In this document: positions 7,939 to 16,064 of the stretch, piece after piece | Layout of the letters: each line of letters opens with the position of its first letter | Position numbering within the stretch: position 1 is the stretch's first letter | Assembly (NCBI GenBank): GCA_934454525.1 | Contig: CAKSFM010000012.1 | Coordinates: 1-64,000 of the forward strand | DNA length: 64,000 nucleotides | DNA from: an uncultured Clostridia bacterium | GTDB taxonomy: Bacteria; Bacillota; Clostridia; UMGS1883 | Reading direction: 5' to 3' | The notes under the pieces: model-generated | Databases searched by the model: none | Told to the model about the DNA's origin: nothing | Seen by the model: only the letters and a program-made list of their open reading frames with translations | Translations under genes and position numbers: made by a program

Positions 7939-8843
7939 CATTTGTATTTCCCGGTCAGGGTGCACAGCACCCCGGCATGGGAAAATCCTTATATGAAAAC
8001 AGCAGCGCGGCAAAGTCGCTCTTTGACAATGCCGAAAAGCATATGCCCGGGGTTTGCGGCATAGCCTTCGGCGGCACGGAGGAAGAACTTAAGCAGACAA
8101 AAAACACGCAGCCGTGCCTTTATCTTGCAGACCTTGCCGCGGCGCTCGCTCTTAACGAAGCAGGGATTTACGCCGACTGCGCCGCAGGATTTTCACTCGG
8201 CGAGATAGCGGCGCTTGCTTACGGAGGTGCCTACAGCGCGGAGGACGGATTTAAAATCGTTTGCAAAAGAGGCGAATTTATGCAGGCTGCCTCGGAAGCA
8301 GCCGACACGATGATGACGGCTGTGATGAAGCTTGCTCCCGAAAAGGTTACAGAGCTTTGCGCGCAGTTTGAAAATGTTTACCCCGTCAACTTCAATTCGC
8401 AGCTTCAGACGGTTGTTGCCGGCGAAAGGACGCAGACGGAGCTTTTCAAGGAAGCGGCAAAGAATGCCGGCGGCCGCTGCATTGACCTTAAGGTCGGGGC
8501 GGCGTTTCACTCGCCTTATATGAACGGTGCTGCGGAAAAATTCGGCGCATTTATAGACGGTTTTTCAGTTTGCGAGCCGAGAATTCCGATATTCGGAAAC
8601 ACATTGGCATTGCCGCTTTCGGGTGATATAAAAGGTGCCATGGCACGTCAGATTGCAAATCCGGTTAAATGGACAGACACAATATTAAACATGGTTGAAT
8701 CGGGTGTTGACACCTTTATAGAAACCGGCACGGGAAAAACACTCAGCGGACTTATTAAGAGAATTGCCCCCGATGCCGCCGTTTATTCTGCGGAGGAGTA
8801 TGCGGACATCGAGAATGTTTACGGGAGTGTTCACAATGCTTAA
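7926..8843 (+). CDS. fabD: malonyl-CoA:ACP transacylase
   Basis: The protein has about 305 residues. It loads malonyl groups on ACP. The N-terminal FVFPGQGAQHPGMG and the active-site serine in GFSLGEIAAL are clear. The conserved histidine is in AAFHSPYM. An in-frame upstream start at 7908 exists, but the ATG at 7926 follows GGAGG. The end overlaps fabG by 8 bp. Confidence 0.95.
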   Translation: MGKIAFVFPGQGAQHPGMGKSLYENSSAAKSLFDNAEKHMPGVCGIAFGGTEEELKQTKNTQPCLYLADLAAALALNEAGIYADCAAGFSLGEIAALAYGGAYSAEDGFKIVCKRGEFMQAASEAADTMMTAVMKLAPEKVTELCAQFENVYPVNFNSQLQTVVAGERTQTELFKEAAKNAGGRCIDLKVGAAFHSPYMNGAAEKFGAFIDGFSVCEPRIPIFGNTLALPLSGDIKGAMARQIANPVKWTDTILNMVESGVDTFIETGTGKTLSGLIKRIAPDAAVYSAEEYADIENVYGSVHNA

Positions 8844-9564
8844 AAACAAAATCTGCCTTGTAACGGGCGGCTCAAGGGGAATCGGGGCGGCAATCTGCGA
8901 GGAGTTTGCGCGCCGCGGCGCAGACGTTGCAATAATTTACTGCGGAAGCGCCGAAAAAGCGGAGGAAGTCCGTCAAAAATGCCTGAGCCTCGGCGTTCGT
9001 GCACAGGCATATAAATGCGATGTTAAAAACTTTGATGAGTGCGGCGAAACGGTAAAAAAAATCACGGAAGAGCTTGGCGCACCCGATATTCTTGTCAACA
9101 ATGCGGGAATAACGCGTGACGGACTCGTTATGAGCATGAAAGAGGATGATTTCAATGACGTTATCGCTGTCAACCTCGGCGGAGCGTTCAATATGATTCG
9201 CCATTGCAGCCGCGGCTTTATCCGCAAAAAAAGCGGAAAAATCATCAATATTTCATCCGTTGCCGGTATTGAAGGAAACCGTGGTCAGGCAAATTATTCC
9301 GCCTCCAAGGCAGGAATCATAGGACTGACAAAATCGGTTGCAAAGGAGCTTGGCAGCCGCGGCATATGCTGCAATGCCATTGCGCCCGGACTTATCGAAA
9401 CGGATATGACCGATGGAATGACCGAAAACGAAGAGGTTCTCTCACATATACCGCTCGCACGACCCGGAAAACCCGCTGAGGTTGCAGGGCTTGCGGCATT
9501 TCTCGCCGAAAGCGGTTATATCACCGGCGAGGTTATAAGAATTGACGGCGGCATGACGCTTTAA
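8836..9564 (+). CDS. fabG: 3-oxoacyl-ACP reductase
   Basis: The 242-residue protein is a short-chain dehydrogenase/reductase that reduces 3-oxoacyl-ACP with NADPH. The cofactor motif TGGSRGIG, the NNAG motif, and the catalytic Ser with YSASK are all present. The true start is the ATG inside the end of fabD, giving an 8-bp overlap. Confidence 0.95.
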   Translation: MLKNKICLVTGGSRGIGAAICEEFARRGADVAIIYCGSAEKAEEVRQKCLSLGVRAQAYKCDVKNFDECGETVKKITEELGAPDILVNNAGITRDGLVMSMKEDDFNDVIAVNLGGAFNMIRHCSRGFIRKKSGKIINISSVAGIEGNRGQANYSASKAGIIGLTKSVAKELGSRGICCNAIAPGLIETDMTDGMTENEEVLSHIPLARPGKPAEVAGLAAFLAESGYITGEVIRIDGGMTL

Positions 9565-9576
9565 GGAGATATTATT

Positions 9577-10806
9577 ATGAAAAGAGTAGCAGTAACCGGG
9601 ATGGGCATTATATCGCCCGTTGGAAACAGTGTTGAAAAATTCTGGAACTCAATTTCGGGCGGAAAAAGCGGGATCGGATTTATCACAAAATTCGATGCCG
9701 AGGATTTTAAAGTAAAAATTGCAGCGGAGGTTAAGGATTTTGATCCGCTTGAATATATGGATAAGGCAGCTGTCCGCAAAACTGACGAATTTGTTCGCTT
9801 TGCACTGGCGGCAGCAGCACAGGCAATGACAGACAGCTCTCTTGAAGGGCAGGTTGCCCCGGAAAGGCTCGGCGTATATTACGGTTCGGGAATCGGCGGT
9901 TTCCACACCTTTATGCAGGAGCACGCAAATCTTCTGAACAAAGGCTCGCGCCGCGTTTCGCCGATGTTTATTCCGAAAATGATTCCCAATATGGCAGCAG
10001 GCGAAATTGCAATCAGATTTCACGCGGAAGGTCCGTGCATATCCGTAAGCACAGCCTGTGCAACGGGGACCTCATGCATCGGCGAGGGTTACAGAGCTAT
10101 TGCGGCAGGCTATGCCGACGCGGTAATTGTCGGCGGAGCGGAATCGTCCGTTAACGAGCTTGCAATTGCCGGATTCACCAACTGCATGGCGCTTTGCGAA
10201 ACGAATGATCCGGAAAACGCTTCTATTCCGTTTGACAAAAGGCGCTGCGGATTCGTTGTCGGCGAGGGTGCGGGTGCACTTGTGCTTGAAGAATATGAGC
10301 ATGCAAAGAAGCGCGGCGCGCATATCTATGCCGAAGTTACGGGGTACGGGTCAACGTGCGATGCCCATCACATCACTGCGCCCGATCCCGAAGCAAACGG
10401 CGCTGCAAGAGCATTTTCCGATGCGGCGGCACAATCGGGATATTCCGAAAATGATTCCGTTTATATCAATGCGCACGGAACAAGCACACCGCTGAATGAC
10501 AAAACGGAAACGCTTGCAATCAAAAAAGCGTTCGGGGAAAAGGCTGCCGATATTTCCGTCAGCTCAACGAAATCAATGACGGGGCATATGCTCGGAGCGG
10601 CAGGCGCAGCTGAAGCCATTGCTGCGATTCTTGCGCTGAATAACGGAGTTATTCCCCCGACAATCGGATATAAGGAAAAAGACCCCGAATGCGATCTCGA
10701 CTGCACTCCCAATACAGCGAAAAAACGCGATGTAACGCTCGCATTATCATCTTCGCTGGGATTCGGCGGTCACAACGCATGCATTGCGTTCAGAAAGGCT
10801 GAATGA
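9577..10806 (+). CDS. fabF: 3-oxoacyl-ACP synthase II
   Basis: The 409-residue condensing enzyme elongates acyl-ACP with malonyl-ACP. The catalytic cysteine is in STACATGTS. The two histidines are in NAHGTSTPLND and in MTGHMLGAAGA. An AAGGAG site precedes the start, 12 bp after fabG. Length is normal. Confidence 0.96.
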   Translation: MKRVAVTGMGIISPVGNSVEKFWNSISGGKSGIGFITKFDAEDFKVKIAAEVKDFDPLEYMDKAAVRKTDEFVRFALAAAAQAMTDSSLEGQVAPERLGVYYGSGIGGFHTFMQEHANLLNKGSRRVSPMFIPKMIPNMAAGEIAIRFHAEGPCISVSTACATGTSCIGEGYRAIAAGYADAVIVGGAESSVNELAIAGFTNCMALCETNDPENASIPFDKRRCGFVVGEGAGALVLEEYEHAKKRGAHIYAEVTGYGSTCDAHHITAPDPEANGAARAFSDAAAQSGYSENDSVYINAHGTSTPLNDKTETLAIKKAFGEKAADISVSSTKSMTGHMLGAAGAAEAIAAILALNNGVIPPTIGYKEKDPECDLDCTPNTAKKRDVTLALSSSLGFGGHNACIAFRKAE

Positions 10807-10807
10807 A

Positions 10808-11227
10808 ATGAATAAAGAGGAAATAAAAAAAATACTCCCCCACCGGGGAAATATGCTGCTGCTTGACGAGGCATATCTTGAGGACGGCATTGCACACGGG
10901 AAAAAGAAAATAGCCGGTGACGAATGGTTTCTTGACGGGCATTTTCCCGGGAATCCCGTTGTTCCGGGTGTGATTCTCTGCGAAATACTTGCGCAGACCA
11001 CATGCGTGAGCCTGCAGGAGGGCAGCTGTGAGGGCAAAACTCCATACTTTACCGGACTTAACAACGTTAAATTCCGCCATCCGGTCTATCCCGGGGATGA
11101 ATTTAAAACAGAGTGCGAAATCATTAAAACAATGGGGGTCTTCCGCTTTGCAAAAGGGCGCGGATACGTTGGCGAAACACTCTGTGTGACAGCCGATTTT
11201 TCATTTGCAATAACGAGCGGCAAGTAA
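10808..11227 (+). CDS. fabZ: 3-hydroxyacyl-ACP dehydratase
   Basis: The 139-residue hot-dog-fold enzyme has the catalytic motif HFPGNPVVPGVILCE (histidine and, further on, glutamate). The LPHRGNMLLLD N-terminus is typical. It starts one base after the fabF stop. In related operons accB stands between fabF and fabZ; here there is no room for it. Confidence 0.94.
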   Translation: MNKEEIKKILPHRGNMLLLDEAYLEDGIAHGKKKIAGDEWFLDGHFPGNPVVPGVILCEILAQTTCVSLQEGSCEGKTPYFTGLNNVKFRHPVYPGDEFKTECEIIKTMGVFRFAKGRGYVGETLCVTADFSFAITSGK

Positions 11228-11242
11228 GCCGGGAGGATAACT

Positions 11243-12061
11243 ATGATTAACAAGTTTTTTTCTGCAGCCGGGAAAACTGCGTGCTGCAAAAAATGCGGTG
11301 TTTCGTTCACCGCAGACGAGCTGCGCAAAAATCTTTTCATATGCCCGTCATGCAAAACCTATATGCGAATTAACTCACGCGAAAGAATTGCGCTTATCTG
11401 TGACAAGCTTTCATTTAAAGAGCATGACAAAAAAATGGAAAGCGCTAATATACTGAGCTTCCCGGATTACGATTCCAAGCTTGAAAAAGCAGCGCAGACA
11501 AGCGGCGAACGCGAAGCCGTTGTCTGCGGAACGGCAAAAATCGGGGGTGTGCAAACGGCGGTTTTCGTTATGAATTCGGAATTTATGATGGGAAGCATGG
11601 GCGCGGTTGTCGGGGAAAAGATAACGCGTTTGTTCGAATATGCAACGGAAAAGCGTCTTCCCGTTGTCGGCTTCACAACATCCGGCGGCGCAAGAATGCA
11701 GGAGGGAATTATTTCTCTCATGCAGATGGCAAAGGTCAGCGGCAGCGTGAAGCGGCACAGTGACGCCGGACTTCTGTACATAACCGTGCTTACCGACCCA
11801 ACGACCGGCGGCGTTACGGCAAGCTTTGCCATGGAGGGCGATATAATAATTGCCGAACCGAACGCACTTGTCGGCTTTGCCGGAGCAAGAGTTATCGAAC
11901 AGACAACAGGGGAAAAGCTTCCGGAGGGTTTTCAGCGGTCGGAATTTTTGCTCCGTCACGGTTTTATTGATATGATTGAAAAGCGTGAAAATCTCAGGCA
12001 AACGCTTGCGGCGCTTTTGAAGCTGCATAAAAAGGAGGGCAAAGGTCATGCGCGCATATGA
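11243..12061 (+). CDS. accD: acetyl-CoA carboxylase carboxyltransferase, beta subunit
   Basis: The 272-residue protein has an N-terminal four-cysteine zinc ribbon (CKKCGVSF and CPSCKTY) and a crotonase-like carboxyltransferase domain with TSGGARMQEG and GFAGARVIEQT. With AccA it moves the carboxyl group from biotin to acetyl-CoA, giving malonyl-CoA. The accC gene that usually precedes it is absent. It overlaps accA by 14 bp. Confidence 0.95.
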   Translation: MINKFFSAAGKTACCKKCGVSFTADELRKNLFICPSCKTYMRINSRERIALICDKLSFKEHDKKMESANILSFPDYDSKLEKAAQTSGEREAVVCGTAKIGGVQTAVFVMNSEFMMGSMGAVVGEKITRLFEYATEKRLPVVGFTTSGGARMQEGIISLMQMAKVSGSVKRHSDAGLLYITVLTDPTTGGVTASFAMEGDIIIAEPNALVGFAGARVIEQTTGEKLPEGFQRSEFLLRHGFIDMIEKRENLRQTLAALLKLHKKEGKGHARI

Positions 12062-12818
12062 CAGAGTGCAGGCGGCGCGGAAAGGAACGCGGCCGTCCGG
12101 CAGATTTTATATAGACGGCATCTCCGATTCATTTTTCGAAATGCACGGTGACCGCCGCTTTGCCGATGACGGCGCAATCATCGGCGGAATAGGCACAATA
12201 AACGGAAAAAGCGTGACCTTTATTGCAATGGAGCGCGGTGATTCCATTGAGGACAGAATCCGCCGCGGATTCGGATGCCCCCGGCCGGAGGGTTACCGCA
12301 AGGCGCTGCGCCTGATGAAACAGGCGGAAAAATTTTCGCGCCCGGTTGTCTGCTTTATCGGAAGCTCCGGCGCATACTGCGGCATTGATGCGGAACAGCG
12401 CGGACAAGGCGAAGCAATCGCGGAAAATCTGATGGAGATGATGGCGCTTAAAACACCCGTTGTGTCGGTTGTTATCGGTGAGGGCGGCAGCGGCGGCGCA
12501 CTTGCGCTTTCCGTTGCGGATAAAATTATTATGCTTGAAAATTCAGTATACTCGGTTATTTCACCTGAGGGGTGCGCCAGCATTTTGTGGAAAGATTCCG
12601 CAAAAGCGCCCGATGCGGCAGACGCACTCAGACTGACTGCTGCCGACTTAAAGGAGCTGGGCGTTGCTGATGAAATAATTTCCGAAGGAGAGCAAATCGA
12701 TTCGGAATGCTGCCAAAAGCTCAAAACCGCAATTTTCTCCGCCATTAAAGAAAGCGAGAAGCTTTCTGTTGACGAAATGCTTGATAAGCGCTATAATAAG
12801 TTCAGAAAATTCAAGTGA
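12048..12818 (+). CDS. accA: acetyl-CoA carboxylase carboxyltransferase, alpha subunit
   Basis: The 256-residue protein is somewhat shorter than the Escherichia coli form, as in other Firmicutes. Motifs include GDRRFADD, RNFGCPRPEGYRK-like text (here RRGFGCPRPEGYRK), and IGEGGSGGALAL. It forms the carboxyltransferase with AccD. The start lies within the end of accD. Confidence 0.94.
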   Translation: MRAYDRVQAARKGTRPSGRFYIDGISDSFFEMHGDRRFADDGAIIGGIGTINGKSVTFIAMERGDSIEDRIRRGFGCPRPEGYRKALRLMKQAEKFSRPVVCFIGSSGAYCGIDAEQRGQGEAIAENLMEMMALKTPVVSVVIGEGGSGGALALSVADKIIMLENSVYSVISPEGCASILWKDSAKAPDAADALRLTAADLKELGVADEIISEGEQIDSECCQKLKTAIFSAIKESEKLSVDEMLDKRYNKFRKFK

Positions 12819-12829
12819 GGCGTATTCTT

Positions 12830-13699
12830 ATGAAAACAGGACTTGTTCTTGAGGGTGGCGCAAGCCGGGCATATTTTTCTATCGGTGCAATGGACGCGCT
12901 TCTGGATCTCGGAATATATACCGATTATGTTATCGGCGCATCGGCAGGGATAGCGAACGGAATTTCATATGTGTCGCGGCAAAAAGGGCGCAGCCTTGAG
13001 CTGGGTCTTAAGTATCTGCACGACAAACGATATATGGGATTCAGGCACTTGCTCAACAGAAAAAACGGGAGCTATTATAATATCAAATTTGTGTTTGACG
13101 AAATTCCTAATAAATATGTTCCCTTTGATTATGAAAAATTCCGCAAATTTAATTCGGAAACAGTTGCTGCTGTCACCAATATTGAAACCGGGAAACCCGA
13201 ATATATCAATATAGACGGTTCGGATAAGGAATGGACGGCAGTTGTTGCAAGCTGCGCGCTTCCGCTCATGTTCAAACCGATAAATATCGGCGGCAAGCTT
13301 TACATGGACGGCGGAATCAGCGATTCAATTCCATTTGAGCGCGCATTTGAAAGCGGCTGCGATAAGGCAATTGTTATTGTCACGCGTGAGCGCGGCTATT
13401 GCAAGGAAAATGAGCCTGCCATCGGCATCAGCAGCTTTCTCTACAGAAAATATCCGCAGTTTGCGGCGGCGCTTCACGGCAGAGCGGATATGTATAACAG
13501 GGAACGTATGCGCCTGTTTAAGGCCGAAAAGGAGGGCAAGGCACTTGTGATTGCCCCGGAAAATACAGATGGCTGGACGCGGACCGAGAAAAGTCCGGAA
13601 AGACTCAAATTCATGTATGACGATGGATATAATGCGGTTATGGCACGAGCTGATGAAATAAAAGCATTTATGAAGAATACCCCTGCTCAGAACGAGTAG
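12830..13699 (+). CDS. patatin-like phospholipase
   Basis: The protein has about 289 residues with a patatin fold: an oxyanion-type loop EGGASRAYFSIG at the N-terminus, the catalytic serine in GASAG, and the dyad aspartate in YMDGGISDSIPF. There is no signal peptide, so it is cytoplasmic or membrane-peripheral. It resembles the YjjU/RssA-type family. It begins 11 bases after accA and seems to be the last gene of the fatty-acid operon, which suggests acyl-chain turnover or recycling. The substrate cannot be told from sequence. Confidence 0.85.
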   Translation: MKTGLVLEGGASRAYFSIGAMDALLDLGIYTDYVIGASAGIANGISYVSRQKGRSLELGLKYLHDKRYMGFRHLLNRKNGSYYNIKFVFDEIPNKYVPFDYEKFRKFNSETVAAVTNIETGKPEYINIDGSDKEWTAVVASCALPLMFKPINIGGKLYMDGGISDSIPFERAFESGCDKAIVIVTRERGYCKENEPAIGISSFLYRKYPQFAAALHGRADMYNRERMRLFKAEKEGKALVIAPENTDGWTRTEKSPERLKFMYDDGYNAVMARADEIKAFMKNTPAQNE

Positions 13700-13712
13700 G
13701 GGTATTCTTCAT
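13670..13712 (+). terminator. terminator-like hairpin at the end of the fab operon
   Basis: A 19-bp stem with one G-T pair and a 5-base loop spans the patatin stop codon. There is no clear T run, so it may act as a 3' stabiliser as much as a terminator. Confidence 0.6.
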
Positions 13713-13724
13713 AAAAAGCGAAAA

Positions 13725-13816
13725 CCGAGCGTACCTTTTTCGCAAAAAGGTACGCTCGGCGCGTGTGACTGATTTTTCTGCAAAGAAAAATCGGAACGAA
13801 GCAAAGTCCGTTCCGA
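13725..13816. repeat. cluster of three perfect stem-loops
   Basis: Three stems follow each other: 13725-13759 (16-bp perfect stem, 3-base loop), 13771-13792 (9-bp stem, GCAA loop) and 13791-13816 (8-bp stem, 10-base loop). They abut the left attachment-like repeat. The form is that of an intergenic palindromic repeat family, not of a gene. Confidence 0.7.
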
Positions 13817-13830
13817 CGTGGTTGCCGAAC
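13817..13830 (+). repeat. att-like direct repeat, distal copy
   Basis: CGTGGTTGCCGAAC is identical over 14 bp to 24163-24176 and in the same orientation, as expected for the far end of an element inserted at a tRNA 3' end. Confidence 0.6.
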
Positions 13831-14333
13831 CATTGAGATATTTTTAAGATATTCCTCTTTCAATATTCCATTCATATCCAGCTAAAACAACCACACTCAC
13901 ATTATATTTTCATACAGAAATATTGTCAATGGAAGGCGAATTGGCCTCCGTTGTCAATACATCTACTTAATTCGGGACTCACGAATCCCAAATTAACAAT
14001 CATCGACTTGGGGGTGACTTGGAGTGAGGAGTGATTTTTAATCATACCTACCGATTCGGCACTCAATGTGTGCCGAATTGGCATTTAACAATATACTCTC
14101 CTAATTGTCTAACCCCTCGGATTCGAGAGGTTGAAGTACATTGTTGCCAATTATCGGTCAACGCGCTCGGTAGGAGACGCATATTGCTCCGCAATCTGCA
14201 CTGCTTGCCGACCGAAAGGCACTGCCTTTCGGTACCCGTCTTTGCACCACTCGGCTGCAAAACAATTCACCAGATTGTTTTGCTTTACGCCTCGTGCTTT
14301 CCCAAGGTTCAATTCCTTTCTAATTACTTCATC
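13831..14333. other. gene-free structured region
   Basis: No credible gene is seen. The stretch holds several imperfect or perfect stem-loops: 13967-13996, 14051-14081 (12-bp stem, one mismatch), 14211-14233 (11-bp perfect palindrome) and 14257-14283 (10-bp perfect stem). A short segment near 14009-14032 resembles, on the minus strand, the TPQV-coding repeat of the gene at 19.8-21.2 kb and may be a relic of a second copy. A T-arm-like 15-mer lies at 14305-14319. Confidence 0.5.
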
Positions 14334-14362
14334 AAAAGAGACCGCTGATGCGGTCTCTTTTT
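14334..14362. terminator. bidirectional terminator
   Basis: A 12-bp stem (AAAAGAGACCGC and its complement) with a TGAT loop has T runs on both strands. It can end leftward transcripts of the dcm-ATPase-receiver genes and any rightward transcript of the structured region. Confidence 0.8.
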
Positions 14363-14630
14363 GTTGGACGAGGTGAACCTTTTAGATATTTCCAAGTTTT
14401 ATGATAAACCATTTCATATCGTTTCAATGCCAAGCTAAAACTAAAATTAAATATATTCTTTAACATTTTCTTACACTGATATAATGGAAAACTGTCAATA
14501 TATTTTAGATTTAACAATAATGTTCCATTAATTCTTTTGTATTCACTAAATTCAAAAATAATTTTTAGTAAATGTAGATTTTCTACAAAATTTTATGTAA
14601 AGTTCATGCTCAAAATTCAGAAAGCTCACT

Positions 14631-16064
14631 TTACCTCATACTATATAAATCTATACCTTGTTTCGAAAAATTAGATGAAATTTGCTCTCTAAGTTTAAGA
14701 TAATATCTCCTTTGTAGTCTGAACATTACTTTTAAATCATTCAAACTTTTTTTAGGCAAAAAAGTACATTGATTTATGTTAAATATTATATAGTAATTAG
14801 TGTTGTTATATTCAAATTTTTCAAAATCTTTAAAAATATATTCTTTGGCGTTCTCACGTGATCTTAAAACTTTTTTGTCCTCATACTCACCATATACTGT
14901 ACACGGAATCATCACTCCAGGCATCACTCGTATTACAGGGTATTTATCTTGTGCCGTTTCGCACTCTCCATTAATGTTAGCCAATATGTATTTTATACGA
15001 GTATCCGATTTAAACTCATCTTCATTTTTAATATATTTTTCTTCATTTTTATATTCTCTTATTAAATCAAAAAACCGAAAAATTTTATTTTTATCTTCAT
15101 ATATATTCCCAATCATTTCATTTCTGCAAGGAGATGTTGTCATCTTCCATGTATTAAATTTTGCTTCAGATGGAATGAAATCGTTATTTTTCTGTATACT
15201 CAATGATTTGAAATCTTCTATATCCATTTTTATGATATTTTCAGAGTAAAAGTACGAATATAGCTCTGTTAACTCCATCATTGCTGCATAAATTTTTTCT
15301 TTCTCGTCTACATTTTCAAATTGTTTTTCCAGACGGTTTTTTGCAAGATAAAACGCCATTGCAGGAAGTTTTTTATCTATTGGTATTGAATCTGGAATTT
15401 GATTATATATTTCATTAATGACCTTATGTGTAGAATCTCTCACCGTATTTTCCCAAAGAATAAACAAATAAAGAAGACCTGCTTTGCTTAATCCATCATA
15501 TAGCTCCTTTTCTAACTTTTCGATATTTTTTTTGATAAAGACCTTGCTCTGCTCATCTGCCTGTGATATTACTTTTAATGAAATCCTTTCTAAGATATTA
15601 TCACAGTTTTCAACATCATAATTATTAAGTATTTCTTTTATTTCTTCTATCAAAGAATAAGCATTACTTTCTTTTGTTTCAAAATAATCTGCTTTTGACA
15701 AATATAAAGTATATTCTGGGCAATAGCTCTTTCCAATTAATTCTTGTTCAAGTTTTTCTCTATACTCAGAACCTGTACTACTCCAAACTATTAACAAAAA
15801 TGGTCCATTATTATCCCCCAAAATTTTACTTAATATATTGCATGCATTCGATACTATTGTTTTTTCATCAGTATTTGTCGAAAATCGCAAATCTAAAAAG
15901 AAAACTCTTATTCCTTGCAACGGCTCTTCTGGCAAATCTTCTAAATTTCCACTATAATATAATATTGGCACTGTTTTTTTGTTCAATATGTTTATTAATG
16001 GAAGTATTTCTTCAATGCAATCATCCACAATTACTACTTTTCCTCCGTTAGGCATTTTATCCAT
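14631..16064 (-). CDS. receiver-domain protein with unknown C-terminal region
   Basis: The protein has 477 residues. Residues 1 to about 130 read as a response-regulator receiver: acidic pair D14-D15 in VVIVDD, phospho-acceptor D58 in VFFLDLRF, S95/S96 in LLIVWSST, and K124 in LYLSKADYF. The remaining 350 residues are mostly helical and charged, then beta-rich near the end (VIRVMPGVMIPCTVYGEY). They match no output domain that I recognise, and I see no DNA-binding helix-turn-helix. Its start overlaps the ATPase gene by 8 bp after AGGAG, so the two are coupled. I infer that it is the phosphorylated partner, and perhaps the effector, of the histidine-kinase-like protein next door. AT-rich codon use differs from the flanking chromosome. 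Confidence 0.7.
   Translation of the reverse strand: MDKMPNGGKVVIVDDCIEEILPLINILNKKTVPILYYSGNLEDLPEEPLQGIRVFFLDLRFSTNTDEKTIVSNACNILSKILGDNNGPFLLIVWSSTGSEYREKLEQELIGKSYCPEYTLYLSKADYFETKESNAYSLIEEIKEILNNYDVENCDNILERISLKVISQADEQSKVFIKKNIEKLEKELYDGLSKAGLLYLFILWENTVRDSTHKVINEIYNQIPDSIPIDKKLPAMAFYLAKNRLEKQFENVDEKEKIYAAMMELTELYSYFYSENIIKMDIEDFKSLSIQKNNDFIPSEAKFNTWKMTTSPCRNEMIGNIYEDKNKIFRFFDLIREYKNEEKYIKNEDEFKSDTRIKYILANINGECETAQDKYPVIRVMPGVMIPCTVYGEYEDKKVLRSRENAKEYIFKDFEKFEYNNTNYYIIFNINQCTFLPKKSLNDLKVMFRLQRRYYLKLREQISSNFSKQGIDLYSMR

Noticed and set aside
13687..14517. Short frames downstream of the patatin gene
   Set aside because: They run through hairpins and a terminator, lack ribosome sites and resemble no protein.
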